Shown one piece after another: positions 55,301 through 64,000 of a stretch of DNA of 64,000 nucleotides. The translations under genes and the position numbers were made by a program. The DNA lies in NCBI GenBank assembly GCA_032718565.1, contig JAVGVS010000461.1, positions 235,068 to 299,067 on the forward strand, written 5' to 3'. The DNA comes from Distichodus sexfasciatus (taxonomy: Eukaryota; Chordata; Actinopteri; Characiformes; Distichodontidae). A model generated the notes under the pieces. That model had not been told where the DNA came from. It did not search any database and was given only the letters and a program-made list of their open reading frames with translations. The first letter of the stretch is position 1. Each line of letters starts with the position of its first letter.

Positions 55301-57943
55301 GTCTCCACTTCCTGAGGCGGCTGAAGCGAGCCAACCTGCCCCCTCCCACTCTCACCGTGTTTTACAGGGGCACCATAGAGAGCGTCCTGACATGCTGCAT
55401 CAACCGCCACCGTCGCTGTGATGGACATGCTGCTATACGGACCATTTCCTCCACAAATGACTGTTGCTACAACACTGCTAAAATAATTTTTTGCACTGCC
55501 GCTACTTGTTTGCACAAACATTGAAGACTTAATGTATAAATACACTGGATATAGCATTCTACATAATATAACTGTTTCAAACCTCTTGCACATCGAGTGT
55601 AAAAGTCAGTTTCCATTTTTGTAGGTAATAATGCATCCAAACTGTCTCACTATTTACCTCTATTTCTAGTTCTAGTTTAAAGTTATATTTATTATTCCAT
55701 TTCTAGTTTAAAATGTATATTTTGTATTTTATTTATATAGTGTTATTCCATGTGCCTTATGTGTTCTTTGTTCCCTATTTCCTACTGCACTGTGTAAACT
55801 GGAGCTCCGTCGTCTCATCTCTCTGTATATCTATACAGTATATGGCAGAGATGACAAAAAAGTTTACTTTGACTTTGACTTTGACTAATAACAATATTTA
55901 CAAGTGTGTTTCTAAACTGCATCTCTTCTGATTGTCACTGAGTCAATATTTCCATCATGATGTTGGAGAGCAGGACAGCTTCTCTTACCGTGTGCAGGGA
56001 TGTTGTTGAATTCCTCCCTGCAGAACTGCTCTAGTCTCTCTTTCAGAGCAGAGAGAGATCTGACCACTCCATCAAATGAGGGACGCTGATGGACAGAGAT
56101 GCTGGAGGAGTGCTGAGATCCAGAAGAGACACAGAGAGACTGGAAACTCTACAGAGAGAAAGAAGAAGAAGAAGAAGAAGAAGGACAAGAGGAATGAAGC
56201 GTCTCCCACCAAAGCAGAGCAAAGACACCAGTGTGATGCTGCAGACAGGAATGTTTCTTGTGGGCTTGATGCTCTTTTGGTAAGAGGCATTTTAGGAGCT
56301 TTGTGAGGAACAGGCTCCTCTGGAGATCAGACAGTGATTGTTACCTGGAGGAAATGGATGTGATCCTCTGTGTGTGAAAGCTGCTGCAGCTCAGCGTCTC
56401 TCCTCTTAAGATCAGCAATCTCCTGCTCCAGTTGCTCCAGGACTCCTTCAGCTCGACTCAGTTCAGCCTGCTCCTGATCTCTGATCAGCTCTGTGGCCTC
56501 AGAGCGCTTCTTCTCAAGCTGGCCGATCATCTCAGTAAAGATCCTCTCACTGTCCTCCACTGCTGCCTGTGCAGAGCGCTGTTAGGAGACACAGAGACAA
56601 GAGCCATATACACCTCCACCATCATTCCCTCTCTTACTCTCCACCTTCACCACCTGCTCTCCACCCTGTGTGTGTGTGTGTCCTGACTGAGGTGTGTAAT
56701 ATCTGCTCCAGCAGCTCTCTGTTCACTACTCACCTTAATAGTGATCACAGCCTGTTTCACCTCCTCCAGCTTCTTCTGTTTCTCCTGCAGTCTCTGCTCA
56801 CATCCAGTCTGAACCTCCTTTAACTCACTCTGGAGACACATACATTACATCCAGCTGTTTATCAATAATCACCTAAATTATTTAATGCATCACCTATATG
56901 CGTAAGTGACAGTGAAGGACATTTTACTCACGCTATTAGTTACTCACATGTGCACTTGAGCGTTACAACTACAAAGGAGCTTCAAAAACGGTAACATGAC
57001 TTTACTAATGTTCTGGTAAAGGTAACTCAGTTGGTGAATGCAGCTCTTTATATGAAAAACTGAACAGGTTGAATTTTCTGCTTCTAATCAGTGCTACACG
57101 GAGATCAATTCCATTTTATTTTTCTCTCAGACTCTGTAGTATGAGCTGTGTAAAGCTGTAATCAGGCTGCTAGATGGGTGCTGGCTGTGTGGTGAAATAG
57201 CACTGACTCGTCTGACTAGTTTATAACTATGTTGATGAGGTGTCCATTTACTACCTCCATACTCATAAAAGATTCACTCGATAACATTTCTAAATAAGTC
57301 TAAACCATCTGCTGACTAGTGGAACTGTTCTAGATTAAAAAGACAAGTAGAGCTGGAGTATTACCTGTCTCTTTTCTCTCTCTGCTACAGCTGTGACTGT
57401 ATCATGGCCTTTATGATCATCCATTACACACAAAGAGCAAATTAATTGTTGGTCAGTGTGACAGTATATCTTGAACAGTTCCTCATGTTTAGAGCAGATC
57501 TTCTCTCGTAGTTTCCCAGAGGTCTGGACTAATTTGTGACTCTTTAAGGCTGGAAGTTGATAGTGCGGTTGAAGGTGAATTTCACACAGGGAAACCATGC
57601 ACATCAGACAGGACTTGACAGCTTTGAGTTTTGTTCCAGTGCAGAAATCACACGCCACATCTGCAGCTCCAGCGTAACAGTGAGCAGCAGAAGCAGCTTG
57701 GACTCCTGTCTTCTTCAGTCTCTCTACCACTTCAGCCAGCTTGTTGTTTCTGCGTAGATCGGGTCTTGGAGTGAAAGTCTCTCTGCACTGGGGGCAGCTG
57801 TAGACTCGTCTCTGATCCTCCTGATCCCAGTAGCCATTAATACACACCTTACAGAAACTGTGTCCACAGGGAACACCCACTGGATCCTTCAGTAGCTCCA
57901 GACACACTGGACACATGAACTCATCCTGAGAAAAAGTGGCCAT
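51697..57943 (-). CDS. finTRIM-like RING/B-box/PRY-SPRY protein (six exons, 550 aa)
   Basis: Exons, minus strand: 57943-57365, 56829-56734, 56578-56345, 56148-55989, 52991-52932 and 52220-51697 (579, 96, 234, 160, 60, 524 nt). All junctions are AG/GT, phases agree, and the sum is 1653 nt with one terminal stop. Exon 1 carries a C3HC4 RING (CPVC...CGHSFCKVC...CPQC, residues ~11-55) and B-boxes (CDFC...; CSKHEELFKIYC). Exons 2-3 encode a coiled coil, exon 4 a linker, and exon 6 a PRY-SPRY/B30.2 domain (LTLDPNTAHR, CYWEVELSG, IGVYVDHSAGTLSFY). This is the finTRIM architecture of fish: predicted E3 ubiquitin ligases with a recognition domain, linked to antiviral immunity. The exact orthologue is not determined. 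Intron 4 (~3 kb) holds a hAT element and a LINE. Confidence 0.85.
52300..52964 (-). repeat. GT-rich minisatellite built from the exon 5/intron 5 junction
   Basis: GT/TGTA tracts alternate with copies of the exon 5 end plus donor. On the plus strand TACATGGTAGAAAGACTGCT followed by CTGCAGGTTGGTTG recurs at about 52418, 52518, 52601, 52695 and (truncated) 52775; the genuine exon end is at 52929-52963. Spacing is roughly 80-150 bp. On the coding strand each copy reads 'ctgcagagcag(t/a)ctttcta(c/t)cat' and then GTACAT or a close variant. The decayed paralogue has a single copy at 12399 beside plain (GT)n. Confidence 0.85.
53043..54286 (+). mobile_element. Non-autonomous hAT element with perfect 8-bp duplication
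   Basis: 1244 bp from CAGAGTTGGAAAGTAAC to ACTTTTTCCACCTTTG, flanked on both sides by TCCATAAC (53035-53042 and 54287-54294). The paralogous site in the decayed locus (around 12490) reads straight through without the element. A C-rich run sits at 53189-53207. The short frames (for example 53598-53969) show no transposase motifs. An inverted, more diverged copy is at 8231-9612. Confidence 0.9.
54297..54577. mobile_element. hAT-type terminal remnant
   Basis: From GATGCAGGATATGGGGATAT to TCACCGTGCATCCCTAA. The end is the complement of the TTAGGGATGCAC terminus seen at 5331. The first ~90 bp are shared with the decayed paralogue (12505-12600), so at least part predates the locus duplication. Confidence 0.45.
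54578..55886 (+). mobile_element. LINE family A, 5'-truncated and internally deleted
   Basis: Broken frames include NIERLVMAQV, RLLFIDFSSAFNTIIPQRL, APQGCVLSPLLFTLLT, FADDMTVVGLIS (54555-55070) and WCSENNLSLNVDKTKEMIVD (55051-55524). From ~55405 the ORF jumps to 3' UTR sequence by deletion, and the element ends GACTTTGACTTTGACT. CTAATA flanks both ends (54574-54579 and ~55884-55889), a possible target duplication. It lies in intron 4 of the finTRIM gene, in the opposite orientation to the gene. Confidence 0.85.
56160..56184 (-). repeat. (CTT)n forming the polypyrimidine tract of finTRIM exon 4
   Basis: Plus-strand (GAA)8 reads as (CTT)8 on the gene strand and runs directly into TTTCTCTCTGTAG, the acceptor of exon 4 (exon starts at 56148). 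The decayed paralogue has only 'gaagaagg' at this place. Length changes could alter acceptor strength (inference). Confidence 0.85.
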
Positions 57944-57959
57944 TTTCCTGCACTTTGAA

Positions 57960-58250
57960 GAGTGAATGAGCAGAACTCTGAGATGAGTTTTGTTTTCTCT
58001 GAATTGAGTGAGAGTGATTCCCGATTCTGTGTTTGCTGAAGTGACGTCATGTGAGGAGAGATAGGAGGAGTGAGAGAGAAACAGAAAGTGTTCATGACAT
58101 AAAGTGAATGAGCAGAACTCTGAGATGAGTTTCGTTTTCTCTGAACTGAGTGAGAGTGACTTCCCGATTCTGTGTTTGCTGAAGTGACGTCATGTGAGGA
58201 GAGAGAGGAGGAGTGAGAGAGAGAGCAACAGAAATTGTTCATGACGTAAG
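57960..58250 (-). promoter_or_regulatory. Tandem upstream block of the finTRIM gene with ISRE- and CRE-like motifs
   Basis: A ~143-bp block occurs twice in tandem just upstream of the ATG at 57943. In plus-strand reading each copy has 'gagcagaactctgagatga', an interferon-stimulated response element-like motif, a CCCGATTCTGTGTTTGCTGA block and TGACGTCATGTGAGG. The distal motif AGTTTCGTTTTCTC (58128-58141) fits the ISRE consensus AGTTTCNNTTTCNY exactly; the proximal AGTTTTGTTTTCTC (57986-57999) has one mismatch. Perfect CRE palindromes lie at 58042-58049 and 58185-58192. Interferon inducibility is known for some finTRIMs; here it is inferred. Confidence 0.6.
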
Positions 58251-58345
58251 TGAATGATCTGGGAGATGTTGAAATGTCTGAGATGTGGGTTAAAATATGC
58301 ACAACAGAATGGTGCAATAATGACCAGTTCCCGGACTACGGTTAA

Positions 58346-58704
58346 TCCTAAAGCTACACTGTGGAATTTGTCTATGAGAGCAGCCTATAAACCAACAGAT
58401 GTTAGAGTAAATTAAAATGAAATAAAGTACTCACATGAGCACCGAGACAAGTCTTTACTGTTGCTTTGGGACAGTACATTTCAATGTTTTTATGTGATGC
58501 TGAGAAATTTTACTGCATGAACCACGTCAGTTCTGAGCATACAAAAGCAGGCAGCACTTTACAGCTAATCTAATTTAGGGTTATGATATATTGAGATGGA
58601 GAGATGAAGTGCTCCATCACTGGAGATTCATACTAGTTAAGAATTAAACACTAACTGCCACACATATCAAATGTACACATCTGCTTCATATACTGTAGCC
58701 AGAC
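58346..58704. other. Gene-free stretch upstream of the finTRIM promoter block
   Basis: No repeat or gene recognised. It begins where homology with the decayed paralogue stops. Confidence 0.5.
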
Positions 58705-58923
58705 CTGTGTCAAAGTAAACTTTATTATCATCTCTGCTATATACTGTACAGATATACAGAGAGAGAAGATGATGTGGCTCCAGTTTTTCACAGTGCAAAC
58801 AACAAAGAACAAGGCACAAAGAACAAACAGGGCACATGGAATAAACAATATAGAAATAGAATATAAAATATACACTTTGAACTAGAAGTAGAAGTAGAGA
58901 GACAATTAGGATGCAGTATTAAC
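58705..58923 (-). mobile_element. LINE family A 3' tail (inverted, 5'-truncated)
   Basis: Starts GTCAAAGTAAACTTTATTAT, runs through GATGATGTGGCTCCAG and 'cacatggaataaacaatata' to AGTAGAAGTAGAGAGACAAT. It is the complement of the family-A 3' UTR and uninterrupted, unlike the split copy at 29385/33082. Confidence 0.85.
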
Positions 58924-60143
58924 CTACTATGGTCTTGGACAACTATGGTGTCATGGTCAGGTTAGGATGACCCCTCAATGCAGTATGTGACCTTCCAAAA
59001 TAGATTTCCTTAAAGTGATAGTTCAGCCAAAAGACATGTCTTCACATGGTTGTGTTCCTGAACATTTTGGACAAGTCTTAAACATGTTCATGACCAAATT
59101 AGTCTTTCTGTACTTGATTCAAATGTCTATGTATATTTTGTATGTATATTATATGCATTATTCATGTTCCACTGTAGCTTTATTGTTTTCTTGTTATATA
59201 TTTGAGTTGATTTTATGTTACTGTGCAGCTGCTGGATTCCTCCAACTCTTTGCCCGTGGGAATATTTTAACAGTGAAAATGCAACATCCCTCTAGAAACA
59301 AGACGACTAGGCCTCATTCTAACTCTTTATTGTCCATCACCTCGATGTTACTGCTAAACTTAGTGATACATAACACTAATATTTGATGCCAGGAACATAA
59401 CCACAAGACTCATCTCTAACAATAATATCTGTCTGCCTTAAACTAGTCCTAAACCTACTGGTACAATACCCTGAAAATGCCACAACCCTTGTTTAAAATA
59501 ACCACTAGACCTCACCCTAGTCCTAATATCGGTCAGCCGTTAACTAACCCTAAATCTAATGAAATATAACCCAACATGAAGTCTAGTGGAAAATAAACAC
59601 AGGTGAAAAGTTGTTCTTGTTATGGAGAAACCTCCTCAACATTAAACCTCAGCGCTGTACTTTAACTGATTGAATGGCAACTCTTCCGTATTCATCAGAA
59701 TGGTGTTCATGGAGCATGTATTGTCAAAGGCATGAAAACTACAAATAAATGCTGCAATCAAAGAACTCAAACTCCAAAAAGCTTGAAATGTTAAACTGTC
59801 AGGCCAAATGAGAAACATGCTGATGGAAGATGTAGGTGTCAGTTAAAAGAGTTTTCTCAGTACTCAGTCGTCCATGACATGGTCATCTTAAGGGATTGAA
59901 CCGTAAGCAAAAGGACTTTTCTTTCTTAGAGACGAAAAGGCTGAATTCTCATCAGAAATGAAGAAGCCTTTCGAATGAGAGGTAAAATGTTATTAAGAAA
60001 TTGAACAGAAGTCCTGTTGCTATCGATGCAAGTCCTTTAGTGTTCTTCAAATGAAAGAAGTTATTTTAGCTGCTCAAATCATATTAGAGCCATTTTCATC
60101 TTGTAACAGAGTTCATTAATGCTCTGCTGATCTCCTTTGATAA
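58924..60143. other. Gene-free stretch
   Basis: The frame at 59015-59386 is hydrophobic and AT-driven with no family signature. Nothing supported. Confidence 0.5.
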
Positions 60144-60156
60144 CAAGTGGAAACCA

Positions 60157-60691
60157 TCCATCCATCCATTTGCTACCGCTGTTCCGGGTCGGGTCGCAGG
60201 GGCAGCAACCTAAGCAGGGAAACCCAGACTTCCCTCTCACCCGCCACTTCGTCCAGCTCTTCTGGGGGAATCCCAAGGCGTTCCCAGGCCAGCCGAGAGA
60301 TATAATCTCTCCACCGTGTCCTGGGTCTTCCCCGGGGCCTCCTCCCAGTGGGACATGCCCAGAACACCTCCCCAGGGAGGCGTCCAGGAGGCATCCTGAC
60401 CAGATGCCCGAGTCACCTCATCTGGCTCCTCTCGATGCGGAGGAGCAGCGGCTCTACTCCGAGTCCCCCTCGAATGGCTGAACTTCTCACCCTATCTCTA
60501 AGGGAGAGCCCAGCCACCCTACGGAGGAAACTCATTTCGGCCGCTTGTATTCGCGATCTCGTTCTTTCGGTCACTATCCACAACTCATGACCATAGGTGA
60601 GGGTAGGAACGTAGATCGACTGGTAAATCTTCTTCACCATGACAGGCCGGTGCAGCGCCCGCATCACTGCTGACGCCGCACCGATCTCCCG
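60157..60691 (-). mobile_element. Rex3/RTE LINE, 5'-truncated, with 13-bp target duplication
   Basis: Read on the minus strand, the frames give YQSIYVPTLTYGHELWIVTE and SRIQAAEMSFLRRVAGLSLR (60709-60413), then MPPGRLPGEVFWACPTGRRP, RGRPRTRWRDYISRLAWERL and WVSLLRLLPLRPDPEQR (60394-60173). This is the extreme C-terminus of RTE-clade RT as in fish Rex3, followed by a 3' tail of ATGG repeats (plus strand CCATCCATCCATT). CAAGTGGAAACCA flanks both ends (60144-60156 and 60692-60704). The perfect duplication and largely open frames indicate a recent insertion. Confidence 0.9.
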
Positions 60692-60704
60692 CAAGTGGAA
60701 ACCA

Positions 60705-61457
60705 ATCAACTACTTATTATTTGTGAACATGCTCTTGCTTTCACAAACATCCTCATTTTGAGTTAAATGGTACATTTACAAACTCACCACAAACAACTCT
60801 GAATTCACTGTACATGATACCTGTATATGGGGTTGACATCATTATTTATTTTGATGCTATTCGTTATTGATTAGTAAAATCATATTGTGAACACTAAAAC
60901 AACAGTTTTTATCATTCTAATTGAAATTGTTTCAGCTGTTATGATTTTGATCTTCACCTACTATTTCCAAATAGTCTGATAAAGGTCAGTTCAAAAGTGT
61001 GAGGAGCATGTGAGTGGCCTTGTGCAATAGGTGGGGCAGTGTGGTCATCTTGTGGCTGAAGAAATTCAAACTATTTACTTTATTAAGCAGCTGTATCTTT
61101 GGACTGCTTTGGCCCAGCTAGCATCAATGGAGCCAGTTGAACAATATGGTGCACTATAAATGCTATATGGAAATATCTTAATAGCCAGAAGTCCATTCAA
61201 AATGAAGATATCGAAGAAGGAAATACACAGTGTTGCTATTTGAATAATAGAGGGCGATAAAAACACTACATAAATTTAATATGATTTCATAATCAAGTTT
61301 TTTTGCGACTTGTGGCTATATTTCAAATTATCATTGACTTACTTTACAGAAATAATTTGTGTCCTTAAATGTCCAGTGCATATTTAAACAAATCTATAAC
61401 ACTCAAAGGAAACTTAGACACACCATCCTTAAACACCATCCTCACATTGGTGTGTGA
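60705..61457. other. Gene-free stretch
   Basis: AT-rich intergenic DNA with no recognised element. Confidence 0.5.
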
Positions 61458-61905
61458 GGATCCCCAGGTCCCTTGCTGTTTTCGCTGTACATGCTACCTT
61501 TAGGCTCAGTCATTCGTAAGAATGGAATTAGTTTTCATTATATTGCGGATGATACACAGTTATATATATCGGCTAAACCAGAAAACAGTCAGCAATTTCA
61601 GAAAATGGAAAAATGCTTATTTGACATAAAAAAGTGGACGTCGGACAACTTCCTCGAGCTAAATCTGGACATGTTGCTGAGAGGGTCCTGCAAGTGGCCC
61701 AGCAACAACCCGGGCTTCAAAAGATCCCTTGGACTACTTTTGTATCTTTGCTTTCTTAAATAACTAACTCATCTTGATCCATTGCTGTTGTACATTTAAT
61801 GTTCGTGCGCCCGGTCGCCCAGAGGAGGATGGGGTCCCCCTCCGAGTCTTGGTTCCTCTCAAGGTTTCTACTAGAGGGAGTTTTTCCTCCAGTAACTGGA
61901 GTTAA
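61458..61905 (+). mobile_element. L2 LINE copy with internal deletion
   Basis: The frame at 61473-61763 reads SLYMLPLGSVIRKNGISFHY then IADDTQLYISAKPENSQQFQ and SDNFLELNLD, matching the RT of the L2 at 41551-46896. It then jumps straight into the 3' UTR of the same element (TGAGAGGGTCCTGCAAGTGG; then the complement of 41690-41760 at 61800-61890). About 1.3 kb between these points is deleted. The catalytic motif reads IADD. The very 3' tail is missing. Confidence 0.8.
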
Positions 61906-61914
61906 TCTCTCCAG

Positions 61915-62110
61915 TTCAGTTAAATTTTATGGCTGCCAAGCATGGACAGCCTGCTTCAAATCATCACATAGATTTTCGATGATATTCAAGTCAGGGGACT
62001 GTGATGGCCATTCCAGAACATTGTACTTACCCCTCTGTGTGAATGCCTTTGTAAATTTTGAACTGTATTTTGGGTCATTGTCTTGTTGGAATGTCCAACC
62101 CCTGTGTTAC
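61915..62110 (-). mobile_element. Tc1-type transposase C-terminal fragment
   Basis: The minus strand reads GWTFQQDNDPK, then FTKAFTQRGKYNVLEWPSQS and PDLNIIENL. QQDNDPK holds the second catalytic Asp of the Tc1 DDE domain and WPSQSPDLN.IE its last acidic block. The rest of the transposase and both TIRs are absent. Confidence 0.75.
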
Positions 62111-62154
62111 TTCAACTTTAATTGAACTTTAGTTGTCTGTAGTTCGAGCAACTT

Positions 62155-62533
62155 TGCAGCAGAGACATTGAGCTGTTAGCTGTTAGCATGAGACCTTACT
62201 ACCTTCCAAGGGAATTCTCGCATGTGATCATGACAGCGGTGTATATCCCCCATCGGCTAATGCAGAGGCAGCCTGTGACTCGCTCCACTCCGTCGTAAGC
62301 AGACTGCAAACGCAGCACCCCCATGCTCTCTTCCTCATATCTGATGACTTTAACTATGCATCCCTGGACTCCACTTTACTCACTTTCACCCAGTATGTAA
62401 CATGTCCCACTAGAGACAATAAAACACTGGACTTACTGTATGTCAATGCAAAAGAGGCATACAAATCATCAGCTCTCCCTCCCCTGGGAAAATCACATCA
62501 CAACTTGTTACACCTTTTCCCTGTGTATGAACC
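62155..62533 (+). mobile_element. LINE endonuclease fragment (Rex1-like)
   Basis: Broken frames give MRPYYLPREFSHVIMTAVYI, then after a one-base shift SANAEAACDSLHSVVSRLQ, LFLISDDFNYASLD and TCPTRDNKTLDLLYVNAKEA with YKSSALPPLGKSHHN. This is the apurinic-endonuclease domain of a CR1/Rex1-group LINE. The GDFN motif reads DDFN and the SDH motif SHH, so two catalytic positions are altered. Confidence 0.75.
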
Positions 62534-63821
62534 TCAAGTACAGCCCATATGAAAAAAACTTGCATGATTCATATAAAGCATTTATATATCTTCCTTACTT
62601 AAACAGGTCAGAATTACATTCTCTGTTTCATGTAAGCCCAATACATGTCCTATGCAAAATCAGACCGATTATGGCCACTGTCATACTAAAAAGCACACAT
62701 ACAACTTGTAGGGGATTTTTGTCATATATTAATACTGTATGAAGTCTTATGAGTTTTACATGACAATAGTATGCAAATATGTATGGAATTAGTAAAAAAT
62801 AAAGGAAATTACTAATATTCACATACAAATCATGTAAAGTTCTTATACTGCATTGTATGCTAATCTAATTAAAGTCATATAGGATTCATTTACATTTTGT
62901 TTGTGTTTAATACAGATTTCATATTGTTTTAATAGGGAAATTGTGTGCCTGCTCTTCAAACTTTATATGTTTCCACCTAATTCCTTATATTACAGCAATT
63001 ATATTACTATAAATCTACATATAATTATTATACATAATTTAAGTCAATATTAAGATATGTCAGCATATACTAATTATATATGATTTCAGTCAATGACTTA
63101 TACAAATTTGCAATGGGACACTTTTATTTCAAGTCAAGCAAAGGCCTGCTTATCTGATGTAGCAGCCCTTGGCGTTCAAAAGAATCACAGTGAAGAGTTT
63201 CTGACGGGTGCACGTGTTTTATTCCTCTGGAATGTCTTTAAGCACCGTGAAAACTGAAGAAAGGCAACATAAATATTTACTGCTCATGTAAACAATATAC
63301 AAGACCACAGTGAAACGTTTCACACACATTCAATTCACCCTTTTAACAATTTAACTTCAAAATGAATACAGTTCAGAACAGAATATAATAAAATATCGCA
63401 CATACATTATACTCACATGGCTTCGCAGTGCAAATACATCTTATACCTTGCTCCGCTTGTCCAAGGGATGCAAAACTCCCGCGACCGCTAGCAAACATGT
63501 AGATTAGCGTCATCAACTTGCTTCTCGCAGTGCTTACTCGCATGAGCTAAACACAAATAAACACATTCAACAACCATGCACACAATTTCACATTCAATGT
63601 ATTATAATGCATAACTGACAATACATTTCTGTAAATACCCCATCAATTTCCACAGAGGTACATAAACCGAGGACGAGCTCCTCTCAGTGTCCGCTGCGTT
63701 GCCACCCATTCCTGCCTATCTCCCGCTCTGTGTCACCACAACTTATGACTGCCCCGGAACATGAACCACAAACTATAGTTCCGACCCCGTAACACGAATG
63801 AGCCCTTAATGGCTGTACTAG
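62534..63821. other. Gene-free, AT-rich stretch
   Basis: No gene or repeat recognised. The part from 63120 to 63830 has more balanced composition and might be an LTR or UTR, but nothing proves it. Confidence 0.4.
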
Positions 63822-64000
63822 CGGCCACTTACATCTGATGATGTCTCAACTGAAATGAAATCATTCTACAATGACATGACATCCAGTAAACATCATGTAA
63901 GGAACTATGCTAGATATGACAGGGTGACTGCACTTGGAATGCCAAAGATTAGGCCATTGTCTGAAAATGATATGAATGCATTGCATGCATTGCTAGATGT
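63822..64000 (+). other. Open frame running off the window edge
   Basis: After an upstream TAG, about 59 codons stay open to the end: SDDVSTEMKSFYNDMTSSKH, then HVRNYARYDRVTALGMPKIR and PLSENDMNALHALLD. Composition looks protein-like (mixed charged and aromatic residues), but I do not recognise a family. It could be a transposon or an exon of a gene continuing beyond the window. Confidence 0.3.

Noticed and set aside
59015..59386. 123-codon hydrophobic frame
   Set aside because: AT-rich context, no recognisable domain, no splice or promoter support.
1..64000. tRNA, rRNA or other structured RNA genes
   Set aside because: No cloverleaf with matching A/B boxes or rRNA core could be recognised by eye. 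A tRNAscan/Infernal run would be needed to exclude small RNAs.

Overview
This is vertebrate, almost certainly teleost fish, DNA. Every recognisable coding fragment belongs to a family typical of fish genomes: a RING/B-box/PRY-SPRY gene of the finTRIM type, CR1/L2-group, Rex1-like, Rex3/RTE and L1-like LINEs, a chromodomain Ty3/Gypsy element, and hAT, Harbinger and Tc1/mariner transposons. The only apparently intact cellular gene I can support is a six-exon finTRIM-like gene on the minus strand (57943 down to 51697). Everything else is mobile-element sequence, decayed copies, or anonymous intergenic DNA. I cannot name the species.

Layout, left to right. 0-11 kb: the 3' end of a Gypsy pol, LINE tails, one copy of a repeat built from ~450-bp monomers (1.9-3.2 kb), a Harbinger transposase fragment, a possible solo LTR (4.3-5.2 kb), and a three-level nest (a hAT transposase pseudogene inside a CCTTAGC-ended DNA element inside a LINE tail, 5.2-7.7 kb). 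11.3-17.7 kb: a decayed, same-orientation duplicate of the finTRIM locus, interrupted by two more monomer-repeat copies. 17.8-23.2 kb: a hAT element carrying a broken L2 LINE and a solo LTR with a perfect 5-bp target duplication. 23.6-28.5 kb: a dead L1-like LINE split by LTR-retrotransposon debris. 28.6-39 kb: Harbinger remnants carrying a nearly full-length LINE (family A) with an open 932-codon ORF, then a non-autonomous hAT element into which a chromovirus-type Gypsy and another LINE-A copy inserted. 39-49 kb: LINE-A fragments and a Rex1-like LINE split by a nearly complete 5.3-kb L2 with a SGNH-esterase ORF1. 50-51.3 kb: a Tc1/mariner-type element and a Rex3 5' fragment. 51.3-58.3 kb: the finTRIM-like gene. 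58.3-64 kb: LINE tails, a recent 5'-truncated Rex3, small L2, Tc1 and LINE fragments, and an unassigned ORF running off the edge.

The finTRIM gene is the biological centre. Its six exons join in phase to give 550 codons, with introns enlarged by transposons. Just upstream of the start codon a ~143-bp block is tandemly duplicated, and each copy carries an interferon-response-element-like motif and a perfect TGACGTCA palindrome. The last part of exon 5, with its 5' splice donor, has been copied into a GT-rich minisatellite in the following intron. Comparing the intact and decayed loci gives natural empty sites that order the insertions.

I found no prokaryotic features, CRISPR array, rRNA or convincing tRNA gene. 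I see no clearly new molecular system. The best candidates for something undescribed are the splice-donor-bearing minisatellite and the ISRE/CRE promoter duplication of the finTRIM gene, and the multi-monomer repeat family.
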